From: a virus
Strand: one strand, 5' to 3'
IMG/VR virus record: IMGVR_UViG_3300042924_004685
Span: 1 to 26,449 of that record
Length of the DNA: 26,449 bases
In this document: in pieces, positions 17,466 to 26,449 of the stretch
Position numbering within the stretch: position 1 is the stretch's first letter
Layout: each line of letters starts with the position of its first letter
Made by a program: the position numbers and the translations under genes
Notes under the pieces: generated by a model
Database searches by the model: none
Told to the model about the DNA's origin: nothing
Seen by the model: the letters and a program-made list of their open reading frames with translations, nothing else

Positions 17466-18161
17466 ATGAATGGAAAAAAGGGTAGACCACCTTTGATATT
17501 AACGGAAGCACAAATCCGTTATGCAATGCAAAACAGTTTCGGTAATAAAGATGCATCACGATTTCTTAAAGTAGATTACAGAACATATAAGAAATGGGCA
17601 AAAGAACACATAGATTCCGAAACAGGTAAGACATTATTTGAACTACATTCAAAGGTTGGTATTCCACTAACAAGAGAAAAGAAAGATGACAAGTGGAATG
17701 GTAAATCATTTGACTGTAACAAAGGTTACAAAGAAAAGTTAGAGGATATACTTGACGGTAAACATCCTGCATACGATTCGAGAAAGTTACGAAAGAGATT
17801 ACTATTATCAGGATGGGTTCCATGTGTTTGTGCCGCTTGTGGGTGGGATGAACCGAGAATGACTGATGGGAACTATCCACTACTGATAGACTTTATAGAT
17901 AACAACTGGCGGAATACTCGTTTAGAGAATCTTCGTCTGTTGTGTTTTAATTGTTACTTCAATCTTGTAAGGACACCATCAACATCGTATCAAGGATGGA
18001 CATACGGAACAGTCTCAAAGACACCGTGGTATGGCGAGAAACGCCCGAGAGACGGCAGATACCGTAGAAGATTGGAAGAACGAATCAAACAACAAGAAAA
18101 AAAGAAAAAAGAAGAACAAGAAAAATTCTTTGATTGGAATGAAGAAGGAGAAGAACAATGA
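17466..18161 (+). CDS. HNH-type nuclease-like protein with N-terminal helix-turn-helix
   Basis: The protein is 231 residues. The N-terminal 50 residues (ILTEAQIRYAMQNSFGNKDA, then a DYRTYKKWAKEHI helix) look like a helix-turn-helix. A zinc-binding HNH-like region follows, with CVCAAC at about 119-124, PLLIDFIDNNWRNTRLENL at about 137-155 and CFNC at about 160-163. The usual HHxD histidine is replaced by Asp-Phe, and the final His by Tyr, so catalysis may be altered. Closely similar proteins (K-T-Y-K-K-W-A-K start, L-x-L-D-F-I-D-x-N-x-x-N motif) are, from memory, common in T4-like phages of aquatic bacteria. The Lys/Glu-rich tail is basic then acidic. Start overlap (ATGA) couples it to the next gene. 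Confidence 0.76.
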   Translation: MNGKKGRPPLILTEAQIRYAMQNSFGNKDASRFLKVDYRTYKKWAKEHIDSETGKTLFELHSKVGIPLTREKKDDKWNGKSFDCNKGYKEKLEDILDGKHPAYDSRKLRKRLLLSGWVPCVCAACGWDEPRMTDGNYPLLIDFIDNNWRNTRLENLRLLCFNCYFNLVRTPSTSYQGWTYGTVSKTPWYGEKRPRDGRYRRRLEERIKQQEKKKKEEQEKFFDWNEEGEEQ

Positions 18162-18631
18162 ATGACATAGAAATGCTTTTATCGGGTGAGTATTTTATAG
18201 GTGATCTAAATTGTATTTTTCACAAGAATTTCACCACCGATTACGATGTTATAGATGAAAATGATCCCGATCCTGAAATAGACAATTTGAGAGAAAATCT
18301 ATACTACATTGAAAGTAGTTTGAATCCGGATAAGGAAGGTGGCATTTTTAACATAGATAATGTATCATTTTATTGGTATAGAGCAAAGAAAGGCAGAAAT
18401 GAGTATACCGATAATTTTTACAGAAAATATCCATGTGATTCTGGAATACTAATCTGTTTTCCGGTTTCAAAATTAAAACAAGATGAAAAAGATACACTAT
18501 TCAACGCAGTTGGTAATTGTTGTTACATTAAAAATTTCCAAAGTAACTTTGGATGTTTTCATACAAACGGAAGGATTACATTTGGTGATGTGACAATAGA
18601 TACTAATAGTGGTGAATATGATTTTGAATAA
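18158..18631 (+). CDS. Hypothetical 157-residue protein
   Basis: The product begins MNDIEMLLSGEYFIGDLNCI and contains long acidic loops (DENDPDPEIDNLRENLYYIE), a central segment FRKYPCDSGILICFPVSK-like in layout, and a C-terminal part with FGDVTIDTNSGEYDF. Four cysteines occur (two adjacent, NCCYI). It may be a beta-rich domain. No family is recognised. It is translationally coupled to the HNH-type gene and precedes groES by 39 bases. Confidence 0.72.
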   Translation: MNDIEMLLSGEYFIGDLNCIFHKNFTTDYDVIDENDPDPEIDNLRENLYYIESSLNPDKEGGIFNIDNVSFYWYRAKKGRNEYTDNFYRKYPCDSGILICFPVSKLKQDEKDTLFNAVGNCCYIKNFQSNFGCFHTNGRITFGDVTIDTNSGEYDFE

Positions 18632-18670
18632 CATTTTTTCTAAACAATTTCTAAAAATTAAGGAGGTTAT

Positions 18671-18958
18671 ATGCAACTCATACCTTTGTATGACGGTATT
18701 TTAATCAAACAGGCCGAGGCAGAAGAAGTTAGCACTGGAGGTATTATCATTCCAGATAGTGTAAAACAGGCACCACTAAAAGGCGAAGTCCTTGCAGTAG
18801 GTGAAGGTGCAGTTAATCACGATGGGACAATAAGACCATTACGAGTTAAAGTTGGTGATATAGTTTTGTATAGCCAATTTGCAGGAAGTGAAGTAATCGT
18901 TGATGGCGAAGAAAGATTGATGGTAAGAGAACAAGATGTTTTAGCAATTTTAAGGTAA
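18671..18958 (+). CDS. groES: GroES co-chaperonin
   Basis: The protein is 95 residues, the normal length for GroES (Hsp10). The mobile loop that contacts GroEL is present: EEVSTGGIIIPDSVKQAP (about residues 18-35). The core strands follow: GEVLAVGEG, then VGDIVLYSQFAG and the C-terminal E-x-D-V-L-A-I-L. It caps the GroEL cage to create the folding chamber. AAGGAGGTT 4 bases upstream gives strong translation. It is followed after 18 bases by groEL, the standard groES-groEL operon order. Phage copies usually serve the folding of phage structural proteins, as T4 gp31 does for the capsid. Confidence 0.95.
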   Translation: MQLIPLYDGILIKQAEAEEVSTGGIIIPDSVKQAPLKGEVLAVGEGAVNHDGTIRPLRVKVGDIVLYSQFAGSEVIVDGEERLMVREQDVLAILR

Positions 18959-20653
<1,695 letters not shown>

Positions 20654-20662
20654 ATGAAATAG

Positions 20663-20690
20663 AGCCCGTCATTTGACGGGCTTTTTTTTA
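20663..20690 (+). terminator. Rho-independent terminator after groEL
   Basis: AGCCCGTC-ATTT-GACGGGCT followed by eight T is a strong intrinsic terminator. Confidence 0.93.
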
Positions 20691-20695
20691 CAAAT

Positions 20696-20706
20696 CATAT
20701 TTATAT
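20696..20706 (+). promoter_or_regulatory. Putative late-promoter motif L3 (CATATTTATAT)
   Basis: Located 35 bases upstream of the ATG at 20742, directly after the groEL terminator, where a new promoter is required. Confidence 0.5.
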
Positions 20707-20741
20707 TTATGTTTTTATTCAGTTAATATAGAGTATTAGTA

Positions 20742-21521
20742 ATGTCAATGCCATCATTAGTATCATTGTTAAAAAGAAGGGATTTATCGGGAGTTGTAAA
20801 CGATACTATATCTTATCTATCGTCACAGAAAAATAAAAAAGTATTGTTTCTAACAACCTCAACACGATACCCATTTAATACAGAATACGATAAAGGGGGT
20901 GTTCAACTAGAATTACCCAAATCAACCGAACTCGCATTATTCATAAAAGAACAAATACCAAATAAATCAGAATGGATTGATATACCACAGTTAAAAATAT
21001 ATCCATGTGAAGGCAATGTTTCACATATAAAAGGAAATAGTTGTGGGGTTATTGATGCAAAATTAAATGATAAAACAAAAAATCCAACAGGACACCACAG
21101 ATGTTGGGCATCAATAAATGATAGAAAAGATGAATTATGGCGTGTGAGTAGTGAGTTATTCAAATCAGATATTGTATTGTTTTTTGCTTCTATTCGTTGG
21201 GGACAAACTAATGCAGAATATCAAAAGTTAATTGAAAGATTGACTTGGTTAGAAAATAGACATAGCACATTAGGTGAAGATAATTTATTACAAGGTAAAC
21301 AAGCGGGATTTATTTGCATTGGTCAAAACTGGAATGGTGCAAATGTAACCAAAATACAAAAAGATGTTTTATCATTTTATGGATTTGACACACCTGAAAA
21401 TTTATTTTGGAACTGGCAATATACAACAGATTCAAATGATGAAACACAAGAATCTTACAAATCATCACACAATCAATTTCATTTAGATTTAGGATTACCT
21501 CACATGGAGATAAAAAAATGA
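20742..21521 (+). CDS. Flavodoxin-like NAD(P)H-dependent oxidoreductase
   Basis: The protein is 259 residues. The strand and loop KKVLFLTTSTRYPF (about 32-45) correspond to the FMN-phosphate loop of the flavodoxin-like fold. Later come PQLKIYPCEGNVSHI, a Cys-containing block like the C-x-x-C-V-x-C region of NADPH-dependent FMN reductases, then SELFKSDIVLFFASIRWGQT and AEYQKLIERLTWLENRHSTL, matching the 'aDgiil.tPvYwg..sa.lk.fiDR' pattern of that family. A role in redox metabolism or nucleotide supply is possible; its link to the neighbouring chaperonin is unclear. It overlaps the next gene by four bases (ATGA). Confidence 0.72.
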   Translation: MSMPSLVSLLKRRDLSGVVNDTISYLSSQKNKKVLFLTTSTRYPFNTEYDKGGVQLELPKSTELALFIKEQIPNKSEWIDIPQLKIYPCEGNVSHIKGNSCGVIDAKLNDKTKNPTGHHRCWASINDRKDELWRVSSELFKSDIVLFFASIRWGQTNAEYQKLIERLTWLENRHSTLGEDNLLQGKQAGFICIGQNWNGANVTKIQKDVLSFYGFDTPENLFWNWQYTTDSNDETQESYKSSHNQFHLDLGLPHMEIKK

Positions 21522-22681
21522 TACGATTAAAAAATTTGATAACAGAAAAAATGACACCATTTCAAGAAAGAAAAAAAAGATTCACTTTAATGTTTGAAGG
21601 TGGTGAAGTTGGATTTGAATTGGATGCAAAAGAATTTGCAGACTTGAATGCAGTTGCTAAAGAAGTTGGTGCAGAAATTGCTCCATTCGTTGAAATGGAA
21701 TTGGAAGAAAAAGAAAAACCAAAGTATCTTCAAATGACATCTGCAGAATTAGAAGAAGGTGGATATGTTTTGAAAATAGACAAATCAGTTTTCGATGGTG
21801 TTGAAGAAATCGTAGACTTGGGTATTTCTGCAAAGAAATGGTATGAAGAAATGAATCAGAAGATATTGAGTGCAATGGATGAATCTGATGGTTGTTTGTT
21901 CTTATTACTATTGGGAATCTTTGCATCATTTGCTAGATTGTCTGATAACTTCAAATTGGCATCACAAGTTTACACTGGAATTAAGAAAGACTTATCCGAT
22001 CCAAAAACAGAAGCACAGTTATTGAGAATGATACAAATGTCAAGCACAGAACTATATCAGAGTATAAAACAGAGAAATGAATTTAAGAACTTGGCAACTG
22101 TTAAAGGTATGATAAAAGGAAATAAAAGTCTACCAACAGTTTTGCCAAATATATTGAGAACGTTGAAACTATACAAAGAAAAAGGATATACATTTCAGAA
22201 AACAGACCTTGCACAAGAATTGGGTAAACACATCAAACCAACAACTGGTGAATTGATGGACACAAAAGTTATATCATCGGAAAAGATACTAGCGTTCTGT
22301 CTTAATCTTTTGGATCCAACATACAAAACAGAAACAGGTTGGATGCCGGTTACAATGGATATTTGGATGGCAACATTCTTCTACCCACACTTATCTACTG
22401 CAGAAAAGAGAAAGATACTTGCACAGAATAGAAGTTATCAATATCTTTCAAAAAAGACACATGAACTTGCAGAAAAATTTGGAATGGAACCACTTGAAAT
22501 ACAGGCAATCCTTTGGGTAGGAACTATTAGAAAGAAGAAAGGGGACGCTTACCTATCAACATTCGACCAAGCAATCCAACACAATCTTGATAAGTTTAAG
22601 ATTAAAGTTGATGAAATGAAAGAATCTGGAAAAGTGTTCGAGGAAATAATATCATTGATTGGCAATAAGGCATTTGAATGA
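21518..22681 (+). CDS. 387-residue protein with C-terminal HhH-glycosylase-like domain
   Basis: The N-terminus MIRLKNLITEKMTPFQERKK has the L-K-x-L-I-x-E pattern often seen at the start of virion proteins in T4-like marine phages. Residues 20-230 are acidic and helical. The C-terminal third carries SEKILAFCLNLLDP, then VTMDIWMATFF, then YLSKKTHELAEKFGMEPLEI and QAILWVGTIRKKK. That order (K-I-x-x-F-x-x-N-L, V-T-x-D-x-W/H, lgi-x-P-x-x-(I/V)-Q-A-x-x-W) resembles small phage and plasmid proteins with a helix-hairpin-helix DNA-glycosylase-like fold. Whether this one acts on DNA is not known. Coupled to the oxidoreductase gene, it ends at a bidirectional terminator. Confidence 0.68.
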   Translation: MIRLKNLITEKMTPFQERKKRFTLMFEGGEVGFELDAKEFADLNAVAKEVGAEIAPFVEMELEEKEKPKYLQMTSAELEEGGYVLKIDKSVFDGVEEIVDLGISAKKWYEEMNQKILSAMDESDGCLFLLLLGIFASFARLSDNFKLASQVYTGIKKDLSDPKTEAQLLRMIQMSSTELYQSIKQRNEFKNLATVKGMIKGNKSLPTVLPNILRTLKLYKEKGYTFQKTDLAQELGKHIKPTTGELMDTKVISSEKILAFCLNLLDPTYKTETGWMPVTMDIWMATFFYPHLSTAEKRKILAQNRSYQYLSKKTHELAEKFGMEPLEIQAILWVGTIRKKKGDAYLSTFDQAIQHNLDKFKIKVDEMKESGKVFEEIISLIGNKAFE

Positions 22682-22688
22682 TAAAAAG

Positions 22689-22716
22689 AAACCCCTACAA
22701 TTTGTAGGGGTTTTTT
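22689..22716. terminator. Bidirectional terminator between convergent operons
   Basis: ACCCCTACA-ATT-TGTAGGGGT is followed by TTTTTT on the + strand and by a T-rich run on the - strand. It lies between the ends of the + (22681) and - (22718) genes. Confidence 0.9.
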
Positions 22717-22717
22717 A

Positions 22718-23011
22718 TTAGAAGATGTCTTGTTTCAGATCACTCGTTATTATGTTAAGAAATTCTACACCCTTAATAGTCAATGAACAATCACTAAATT
22801 TTATTCTGTTTTTTATACCCATCACAATATCATAATCGTATTTTCTTTTATCCTTTATCTTATGCAATTTTAGTAATACCCAATCCACCTTTTCCAAAAC
22901 ATCTTCTTTTTGTTCTTGTGTTTTATATGCAGAGTATTCTGTATATCCCAATTCAGATACATCATCTATTTCTAAACTTGCCCAAAACGAATCTAACATA
23001 TTATTATTCAT
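22718..23011 (-). CDS. Hypothetical 97-residue protein
   Basis: The start is taken as ATG at 23011 (MNNNMLDSFWASLEIDDVSE) rather than a TTG at 23029. It overlaps the end of the upstream 503-residue gene by 8 bases, so it is coupled to it. The sequence continues with charged helices (TQEQKEDVLEKVDWVLLKLH) and a C-terminal IKGVEFLNIITSDLK. It could be an accessory or chaperone-type partner of the preceding protein; no family is recognised. Confidence 0.7.
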   Translation of the reverse strand: MNNNMLDSFWASLEIDDVSELGYTEYSAYKTQEQKEDVLEKVDWVLLKLHKIKDKRKYDYDIVMGIKNRIKFSDCSLTIKGVEFLNIITSDLKQDIF

Positions 23012-24515
23012 CTGAAAGTAATGAACCAATAGGGAAATCTGTATCAGTTGATGTTACACTCGTTCCTTCTTCATCAATATCAAACCCAAAGAACTCCATT
23101 AAACCGTCAATAATTTTAGCGCCAAGTTTTTTAATCGAATCAAATGCTTGTGAAATCTTTTCAAATATATTTTTAACAATATCTACAAATTTATCTTTCA
23201 CACCTTTTACAGCACCAGGTATCTTTTCTATAAAGTTTGTTAGATTGTTAAGTATACCCAATTCATTTATATTTGATGTTTCACTCATTAAAGTCTCTTT
23301 GATACCTTCACCGAGTTCTTTGTTAAATTTGCCAAATTCACTTACCAAGATTTCTGATAGTGTTGGTATTTTTTTCTTTGATTTGCCTTCCCCAAGTTGT
23401 CCTCTCAAAGAAATCATCGGATTCTTTCCTGTACTCTTGAATGAAAAATAAAACTTGGTTGCATCTGCAATGGGTTTTGCATCTTCTATTTGTTTAACGG
23501 TAAGTATTTTACTAACAATACCGTTGTCAGCATCAAAACCAACAAGTGTATCTGCTACTGCCTCTTTACTTGAAAACTTTGAAGTTCCGGTTGCCGCTTC
23601 AAATGTAAATGCCAATTTGAATTTTTCACTATTAAAAATTTCATCATTCAACATTTTAGTAAGTTCTTTTATGTCCAAAACCATCTTCTCGTATTCCTTA
23701 ACAACCGCATCTTTATTTGCTTTAAGTTCTCCACTTGCAACTTTATTTTTCAAATCAGTTACCGTCCCATCGTAATATAGAGTTTTCATTTTCTTCTCTA
23801 ACATATCAATGAAATTTGATAAAAGTTTAGTTTCATTTTTAGAAACATATCTTGATGCAGCAAAAAATGTTGATATTACTTCTTCTTTTGATCCACTTAA
23901 TACTTGTGAACCACCCTTTTTCTTCAATGATATGTTTATATTGTTACCAATAATATCTGTTTTCGGTGTGCTGTTTTTACCACGCCAATCTTTGCTCAAT
24001 GTTGCTCTTGATGAACCGAATTGTTTCAAAGATTTTTGCTTCAATTTTGATTTGAAGTCTTTAGCAATTTTTTGTGCGGCTTCACCATAAGTTTCCCAAA
24101 ATTTTTCAGCTCTTTCCCATTCTGGACCTTCAAACTTTTTATTATGAGCAACAACTATCAATGCCTCCCAATCTTCACCAGCAGGAGAAACTGCAGTTGA
24201 ACCGGATTTTATTTGATTGAAAAATGTTTTATATGAAATTATACCGCCTGAAAATGTGAACTTTTTACCATCAGGTGCCTGTAATGTTTTCAAATATATC
24301 TCGCCTTCTTTTGCTTTGGTTGCGAAATCAACTTTATTTTTTAATTTTGCTACAACGAATATATCACCTTTCTTATATCCAGCATCATCCAGTTTTCTGA
24401 AACCACCGTTGTAAAAGAATTTATCACCTTCCACATATCCTGGTTTCAAAATAGTTGCTTCAGATAATCGTTTACCTAACAATCTAACGAGTGATATATC
24501 ACTATTCTTTTTCAT
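23004..24515 (-). CDS. Large virion-type protein with nuclease-like core
   Basis: The protein is 503 residues. The N-terminus SLVRLLGKRLSEATILKPG contains an L-S-E-A site that could be cut by a T4-type prohead protease (L/I-x-E). Residues about 180-210 read STPKTDIIGNNINISLKKKG followed by GSQVLSG, which I recall from virion proteins of T4-like marine phages and which resembles the PD-(D/E)XK endonuclease core (Asp in T-D, then S-L-K-K), except that Ser replaces the acidic residue. A long Lys-rich helical region follows, and the last 90 residues contain amphipathic helices (FIEKIPGAVKGVKDKFVDIV, GAKIIDGLMEFFGFD). A virion structural or ejected nuclease-like protein is likely; which is not resolved. 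Confidence 0.62.
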   Translation of the reverse strand: MKKNSDISLVRLLGKRLSEATILKPGYVEGDKFFYNGGFRKLDDAGYKKGDIFVVAKLKNKVDFATKAKEGEIYLKTLQAPDGKKFTFSGGIISYKTFFNQIKSGSTAVSPAGEDWEALIVVAHNKKFEGPEWERAEKFWETYGEAAQKIAKDFKSKLKQKSLKQFGSSRATLSKDWRGKNSTPKTDIIGNNINISLKKKGGSQVLSGSKEEVISTFFAASRYVSKNETKLLSNFIDMLEKKMKTLYYDGTVTDLKNKVASGELKANKDAVVKEYEKMVLDIKELTKMLNDEIFNSEKFKLAFTFEAATGTSKFSSKEAVADTLVGFDADNGIVSKILTVKQIEDAKPIADATKFYFSFKSTGKNPMISLRGQLGEGKSKKKIPTLSEILVSEFGKFNKELGEGIKETLMSETSNINELGILNNLTNFIEKIPGAVKGVKDKFVDIVKNIFEKISQAFDSIKKLGAKIIDGLMEFFGFDIDEEGTSVTSTDTDFPIGSLLSDE

Positions 24516-24516
24516 A

Positions 24517-25122
24517 TCAAATTACTCCGAGTATTTTACCGAACTTTGTTGTATATTTTATGCGGTCTTGTAAACCATTTGTTCCACCATTTATTCGTTT
24601 TGTCAATTCTAATATAACTGCATCAGTCAATCCTTTATCCGATATTGTGTTTAGTTTATTCTTATGAAAGAACCAACCAGCAGAAAGAAGTGGATATTTT
24701 TTAGCAACTAAATCTGGTTCCGAAAGTATATTTTCATTTACAAATTTATCAAATGCAGAATAATTACTTTTGCCAGTTAATTGAATATATCCTCTGCCTC
24801 TAAATTTCCAACCATCTGATGTACCTTCTGCACCATTACCCATTCTGTCAGCATAAACTCTTGAAGCTATTCTTTCTGGATTTCTTGCATATGCCTCTGC
24901 AAGTCCAGGTTGTTTGAAATACTTTGGGAACGTTGCAATCAGACCTTTGGTTGAATAGTTTAGATTCTCTGATGTAAACTTAAAGTTACCACTTTCGTGT
25001 GCACATTGACCGAGAAAATGTGACAGTCGCATCGGTGTGTTGATGAAAAATACATCCATTACTGATTGTATTTCACCATATACATTATCTGGTATTTGTC
25101 CTTTTAGTTTACTAATATCCAT
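24517..25122 (-). CDS. GH19 (chitinase/lysozyme-like) glycoside hydrolase
   Basis: The protein is 201 residues, with ATG at 25122 just after the upstream stop (TAAGATG). The GH19 core is clear: RLSHFLGQCAHESGNFKFTS with the catalytic Glu in HES, SENLNYS, then ADRMGNGAEGTSDGWKFRG and RGYIQLTGKSNY. Bacterial and phage GH19 enzymes cleave the glycan strands of peptidoglycan. It has no signal peptide and sits among possible virion genes rather than beside the holin. It may be a virion-associated lysozyme used at entry, distinct from the secreted CHAP endolysin. Confidence 0.88.
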   Translation of the reverse strand: MDISKLKGQIPDNVYGEIQSVMDVFFINTPMRLSHFLGQCAHESGNFKFTSENLNYSTKGLIATFPKYFKQPGLAEAYARNPERIASRVYADRMGNGAEGTSDGWKFRGRGYIQLTGKSNYSAFDKFVNENILSEPDLVAKKYPLLSAGWFFHKNKLNTISDKGLTDAVILELTKRINGGTNGLQDRIKYTTKFGKILGVI

Positions 25123-25123
25123 C

Positions 25124-25510
25124 TTAATCACCAGTCCAATGTTCAACTCTAACTGGAACTATTATATTATCACCCTTTTCTATTGGTCTACCTGAATTGT
25201 AACTTGTGTTATAGTTCTCTAATTTTTTACATATATCAGTAGCGATAATAGAAGCATCACGCATGAGTTTATCTGAATTTATCATTTGGTTCATACCATC
25301 TGATTTCATTCCAAACACAATTTGCATACGAGTTGTTCCTCTGTTACTACCAGAGTATCCAGAGTTATCGTCTTGTATAGTTAATACGGTCAATACAGGA
25401 TGGTTTATCTTATAGTGTAAGTCTGCCTTTGATGGACCTGTTGATTCTTCTTTTAATTTGTTCTTAAAATTATCTTGAAGATGTCTACCTTCATTTACTA
25501 AATCTTTCAT
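25124..25510 (-). CDS. Hypothetical 128-residue protein
   Basis: The start is ATG at 25510 with CGGAG upstream (sense strand ACGGAGTATTTG). The N-terminal part is helical and charged (NEGRHLQDNFKNKLKEESTG), then a beta-rich, Ser/Gly/Asn-rich domain (SGYSGSNRGTTRMQIVFGMK) and a final strand (DNIIVPVRVEHWTGD). A structural role is possible given the context between GH19 and other minus-strand genes. No family is recognised. Motif L4 lies 26 bases upstream. Confidence 0.7.
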   Translation of the reverse strand: MKDLVNEGRHLQDNFKNKLKEESTGPSKADLHYKINHPVLTVLTIQDDNSGYSGSNRGTTRMQIVFGMKSDGMNQMINSDKLMRDASIIATDICKKLENYNTSYNSGRPIEKGDNIIVPVRVEHWTGD

Positions 25511-25536
25511 CAAATACTCCGTTAATAATATACCAC

Positions 25537-25547
25537 ATATAAATATG
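25537..25547 (-). promoter_or_regulatory. Putative late-promoter motif L4 (CATATTTATAT on - strand)
   Basis: Read on the - strand it lies 26 bases upstream of the ATG at 25510. The flanks are palindromic (ACATATTTATATGT). Confidence 0.5.
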
Positions 25548-25561
25548 TAATAATTTACAAA

Positions 25562-26197
25562 TCAATCAACTTCATTATTGTAAAAATAGTATGCAGTATT
25601 TCCATAACTGCGGTCAATATCCTCACTTGACATAAGGGGATTGTTAATTCGTATTTTTGGTGGTTTGTTCTTATCATAAGGAACTATGAAATCTGGATTA
25701 TGCCATCTTAACAAATTGTTTGGATGAATAGAAAAGTTTCCATCTTCCATTTCTATAAAATGATAACACTTACTATCCATATCTTGTGAATAACCAACAT
25801 GAATTTCATTTGGATCCGTATAGTAATCGTCTATCGTGAAGTGGTATATTCCACTACGCCATTTTTTATCTCTACAAAATACATCCACTCGTTTATGTTG
25901 TAAGAATTTGAAACAACAAACTGATATTGCAGTTGATTGACAATCCCAAGTCTGCAACAACTGTAATCTTTTTTGTTCATTGTCTGACAGTATATCAAAA
26001 TTTTCTTTATGAAAGAACGCACTAATTGGCATATTCCAAAATATCGCTCCAATCTCACTTTGAAAGTGAAATAACATTGGATAATTTAACATAGATTTTA
26101 CACCAAATATGTAACCGTGTAAGTGTTTATCGTAACCTGTTATTTCTTTTCTTATGTAACATTGTACATAAGGAGTATTCGCATTGAGTTGTGCCAT
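25562..26197 (-). CDS. Conserved phage hypothetical (MAQLNANTPYVQCY type)
   Basis: The 211-residue protein starts MAQLNANTPYVQCYIRKEIT. It contains VKSMLNYPMLFHFQSEIGAI and a long stretch of aromatic-rich strands (HFTIDDYYTDPNEIHVGYSQ, SKCYHFIEMEDGNFSIHPNN), ending with NLLRWHNPDFIVP. From memory, the start and the Q/H-P-N-N-x-x-x-W-H-(D/N)-P block occur in uncharacterised proteins of T4-like marine phages. Predicted beta-rich; a virion or host-takeover role is unknown. GGGAGACTTTA precedes the start, and motif L5 lies 24 bases upstream. Confidence 0.8.
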   Translation of the reverse strand: MAQLNANTPYVQCYIRKEITGYDKHLHGYIFGVKSMLNYPMLFHFQSEIGAIFWNMPISAFFHKENFDILSDNEQKRLQLLQTWDCQSTAISVCCFKFLQHKRVDVFCRDKKWRSGIYHFTIDDYYTDPNEIHVGYSQDMDSKCYHFIEMEDGNFSIHPNNLLRWHNPDFIVPYDKNKPPKIRINNPLMSSEDIDRSYGNTAYYFYNNEVD

Positions 26198-26221
26198 TAA
26201 AGTCTCCCATGTTTAACATAC

Positions 26222-26232
26222 ATATAAATATG
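26222..26232 (-). promoter_or_regulatory. Putative late-promoter motif L5 (CATATTTATAT on - strand)
   Basis: Read on the - strand it lies 24 bases upstream of the ATG at 26197 and directly downstream of a terminator hairpin for the previous gene, where a new promoter is expected. Confidence 0.5.
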
Positions 26233-26254
26233 TAGACATGGATATAAACAGAAA

Positions 26255-26275
26255 TCGCCAGACATAATCTGGCGA
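26255..26275 (-). terminator. Terminator hairpin for the partial minus-strand gene
   Basis: TCGCCAGA-TTATG-TCTGGCGA on the - strand is followed by TTTCTGTTT. It ends the transcript of the partial gene at 26309-26449. Confidence 0.75.
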
Positions 26276-26308
26276 CTTCGTAACTTCATTAACACATGGT
26301 TATTGAGA

Positions 26309-26449
26309 TTAGTTTCTTGATGGGTAAACACCATTGAGACAAATAGAGTATTCCATATAAGGTTTCCCTTGATAGATGTCTCCAAATTCAATATGCAATG
26401 GATTACCATGTTCATCCTTTGGTCTCAAATCTGGTAATCCAAAATTATG
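26309..26449 (-). CDS. C-terminal end of a minus-strand protein (partial)
   Basis: The - strand frame is open from the window edge to a TAA at 26309-26311 and gives 46 residues including DLRPKDEHGNPLHIEFGDIY and GKPYMEYSICLNGVYPSRN. The composition is clearly protein-like, and a terminator follows 34 bases later. The start and most of the gene are outside the window, so function cannot be judged. Confidence 0.7.
   Translation of the reverse strand, partial: HNFGLPDLRPKDEHGNPLHIEFGDIYQGKPYMEYSICLNGVYPSRN

Noticed and set aside
22918-23451. 177-codon plus-strand frame opposite the 503-residue gene
   Set aside because: Ser/Pro/Phe/Leu-rich antisense of a Lys/Glu-rich coding strand; it crosses the join of two minus-strand genes.

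Overview
The window reads as part of a large, AT-rich, lytic-type bacteriophage genome whose host is probably a member of the Bacteroidota. The phage evidence is about 50 tightly packed, mostly tiny genes, tRNA genes, a tmRNA gene, a holin/endolysin pair, a second lytic enzyme, an ArdA-like antirestriction protein, an HNH protein, and families I associate with large T4-like phages. The host evidence is at least eight promoters of the Bacteroidota housekeeping-sigma type (TTTG, 19-20 bases, TAnnTTTG), an exported protein with a Bacteroidota-like signal peptide, and a tmRNA tag beginning GEN and ending ALAA.

Layout. (1) 1-8360, + strand: small hypothetical genes, many preceded by a repeated leader (T-rich tract, then TACCG, then GGA). 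They are interspersed with two gene-free stretches rich in helices (1692-1968 and 2590-3028), a tRNA-Leu(UAG), an odd tRNA-like gene with an oversized centre, an ArdA-like gene, an exported protein and a complete tmRNA (7759-8108). (2) 8361-12193, + strand: more small genes driven by near-identical Bacteroidota promoters. (3) 12194-16540, + strand: a 468-residue ParB-like protein with its own promoter and terminator, then a tightly overlapping run of small genes, a class I methyltransferase and tRNA-Leu(UAA). (4) 16541-22720, + strand: holin-like gene overlapping a secreted CHAP endolysin, HNH protein, groES-groEL, a flavodoxin-like oxidoreductase and a 387-residue protein. (5) 22718-26449, - strand: genes that may encode virion or virion-associated products, including a 503-residue protein and a GH19 lysozyme-like enzyme, converging on a bidirectional terminator at about 22690-22716.

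How it fits together. The left part looks like an early/accessory host-takeover region: host-type promoters, antirestriction, translation support by tRNAs and tmRNA, and many unknown small proteins. The right part looks late: lysis, chaperonin and possible virion proteins. It carries a different sense-oriented motif, CATATTTATAT, 24-38 bases ahead of five genes on both strands, which I propose as a phage late-promoter element.

Most notable are the tmRNA with its 15-residue tag, the repeated leader (12 copies), the early promoter cassette with a fixed upstream box, the two structured-RNA candidates around a G-Y-x-E-G repeat protein, the tRNA-like gene without a canonical anticodon arm, and the complete chaperonin pair. 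All family assignments come from reading the sequence by eye; no database search was run.
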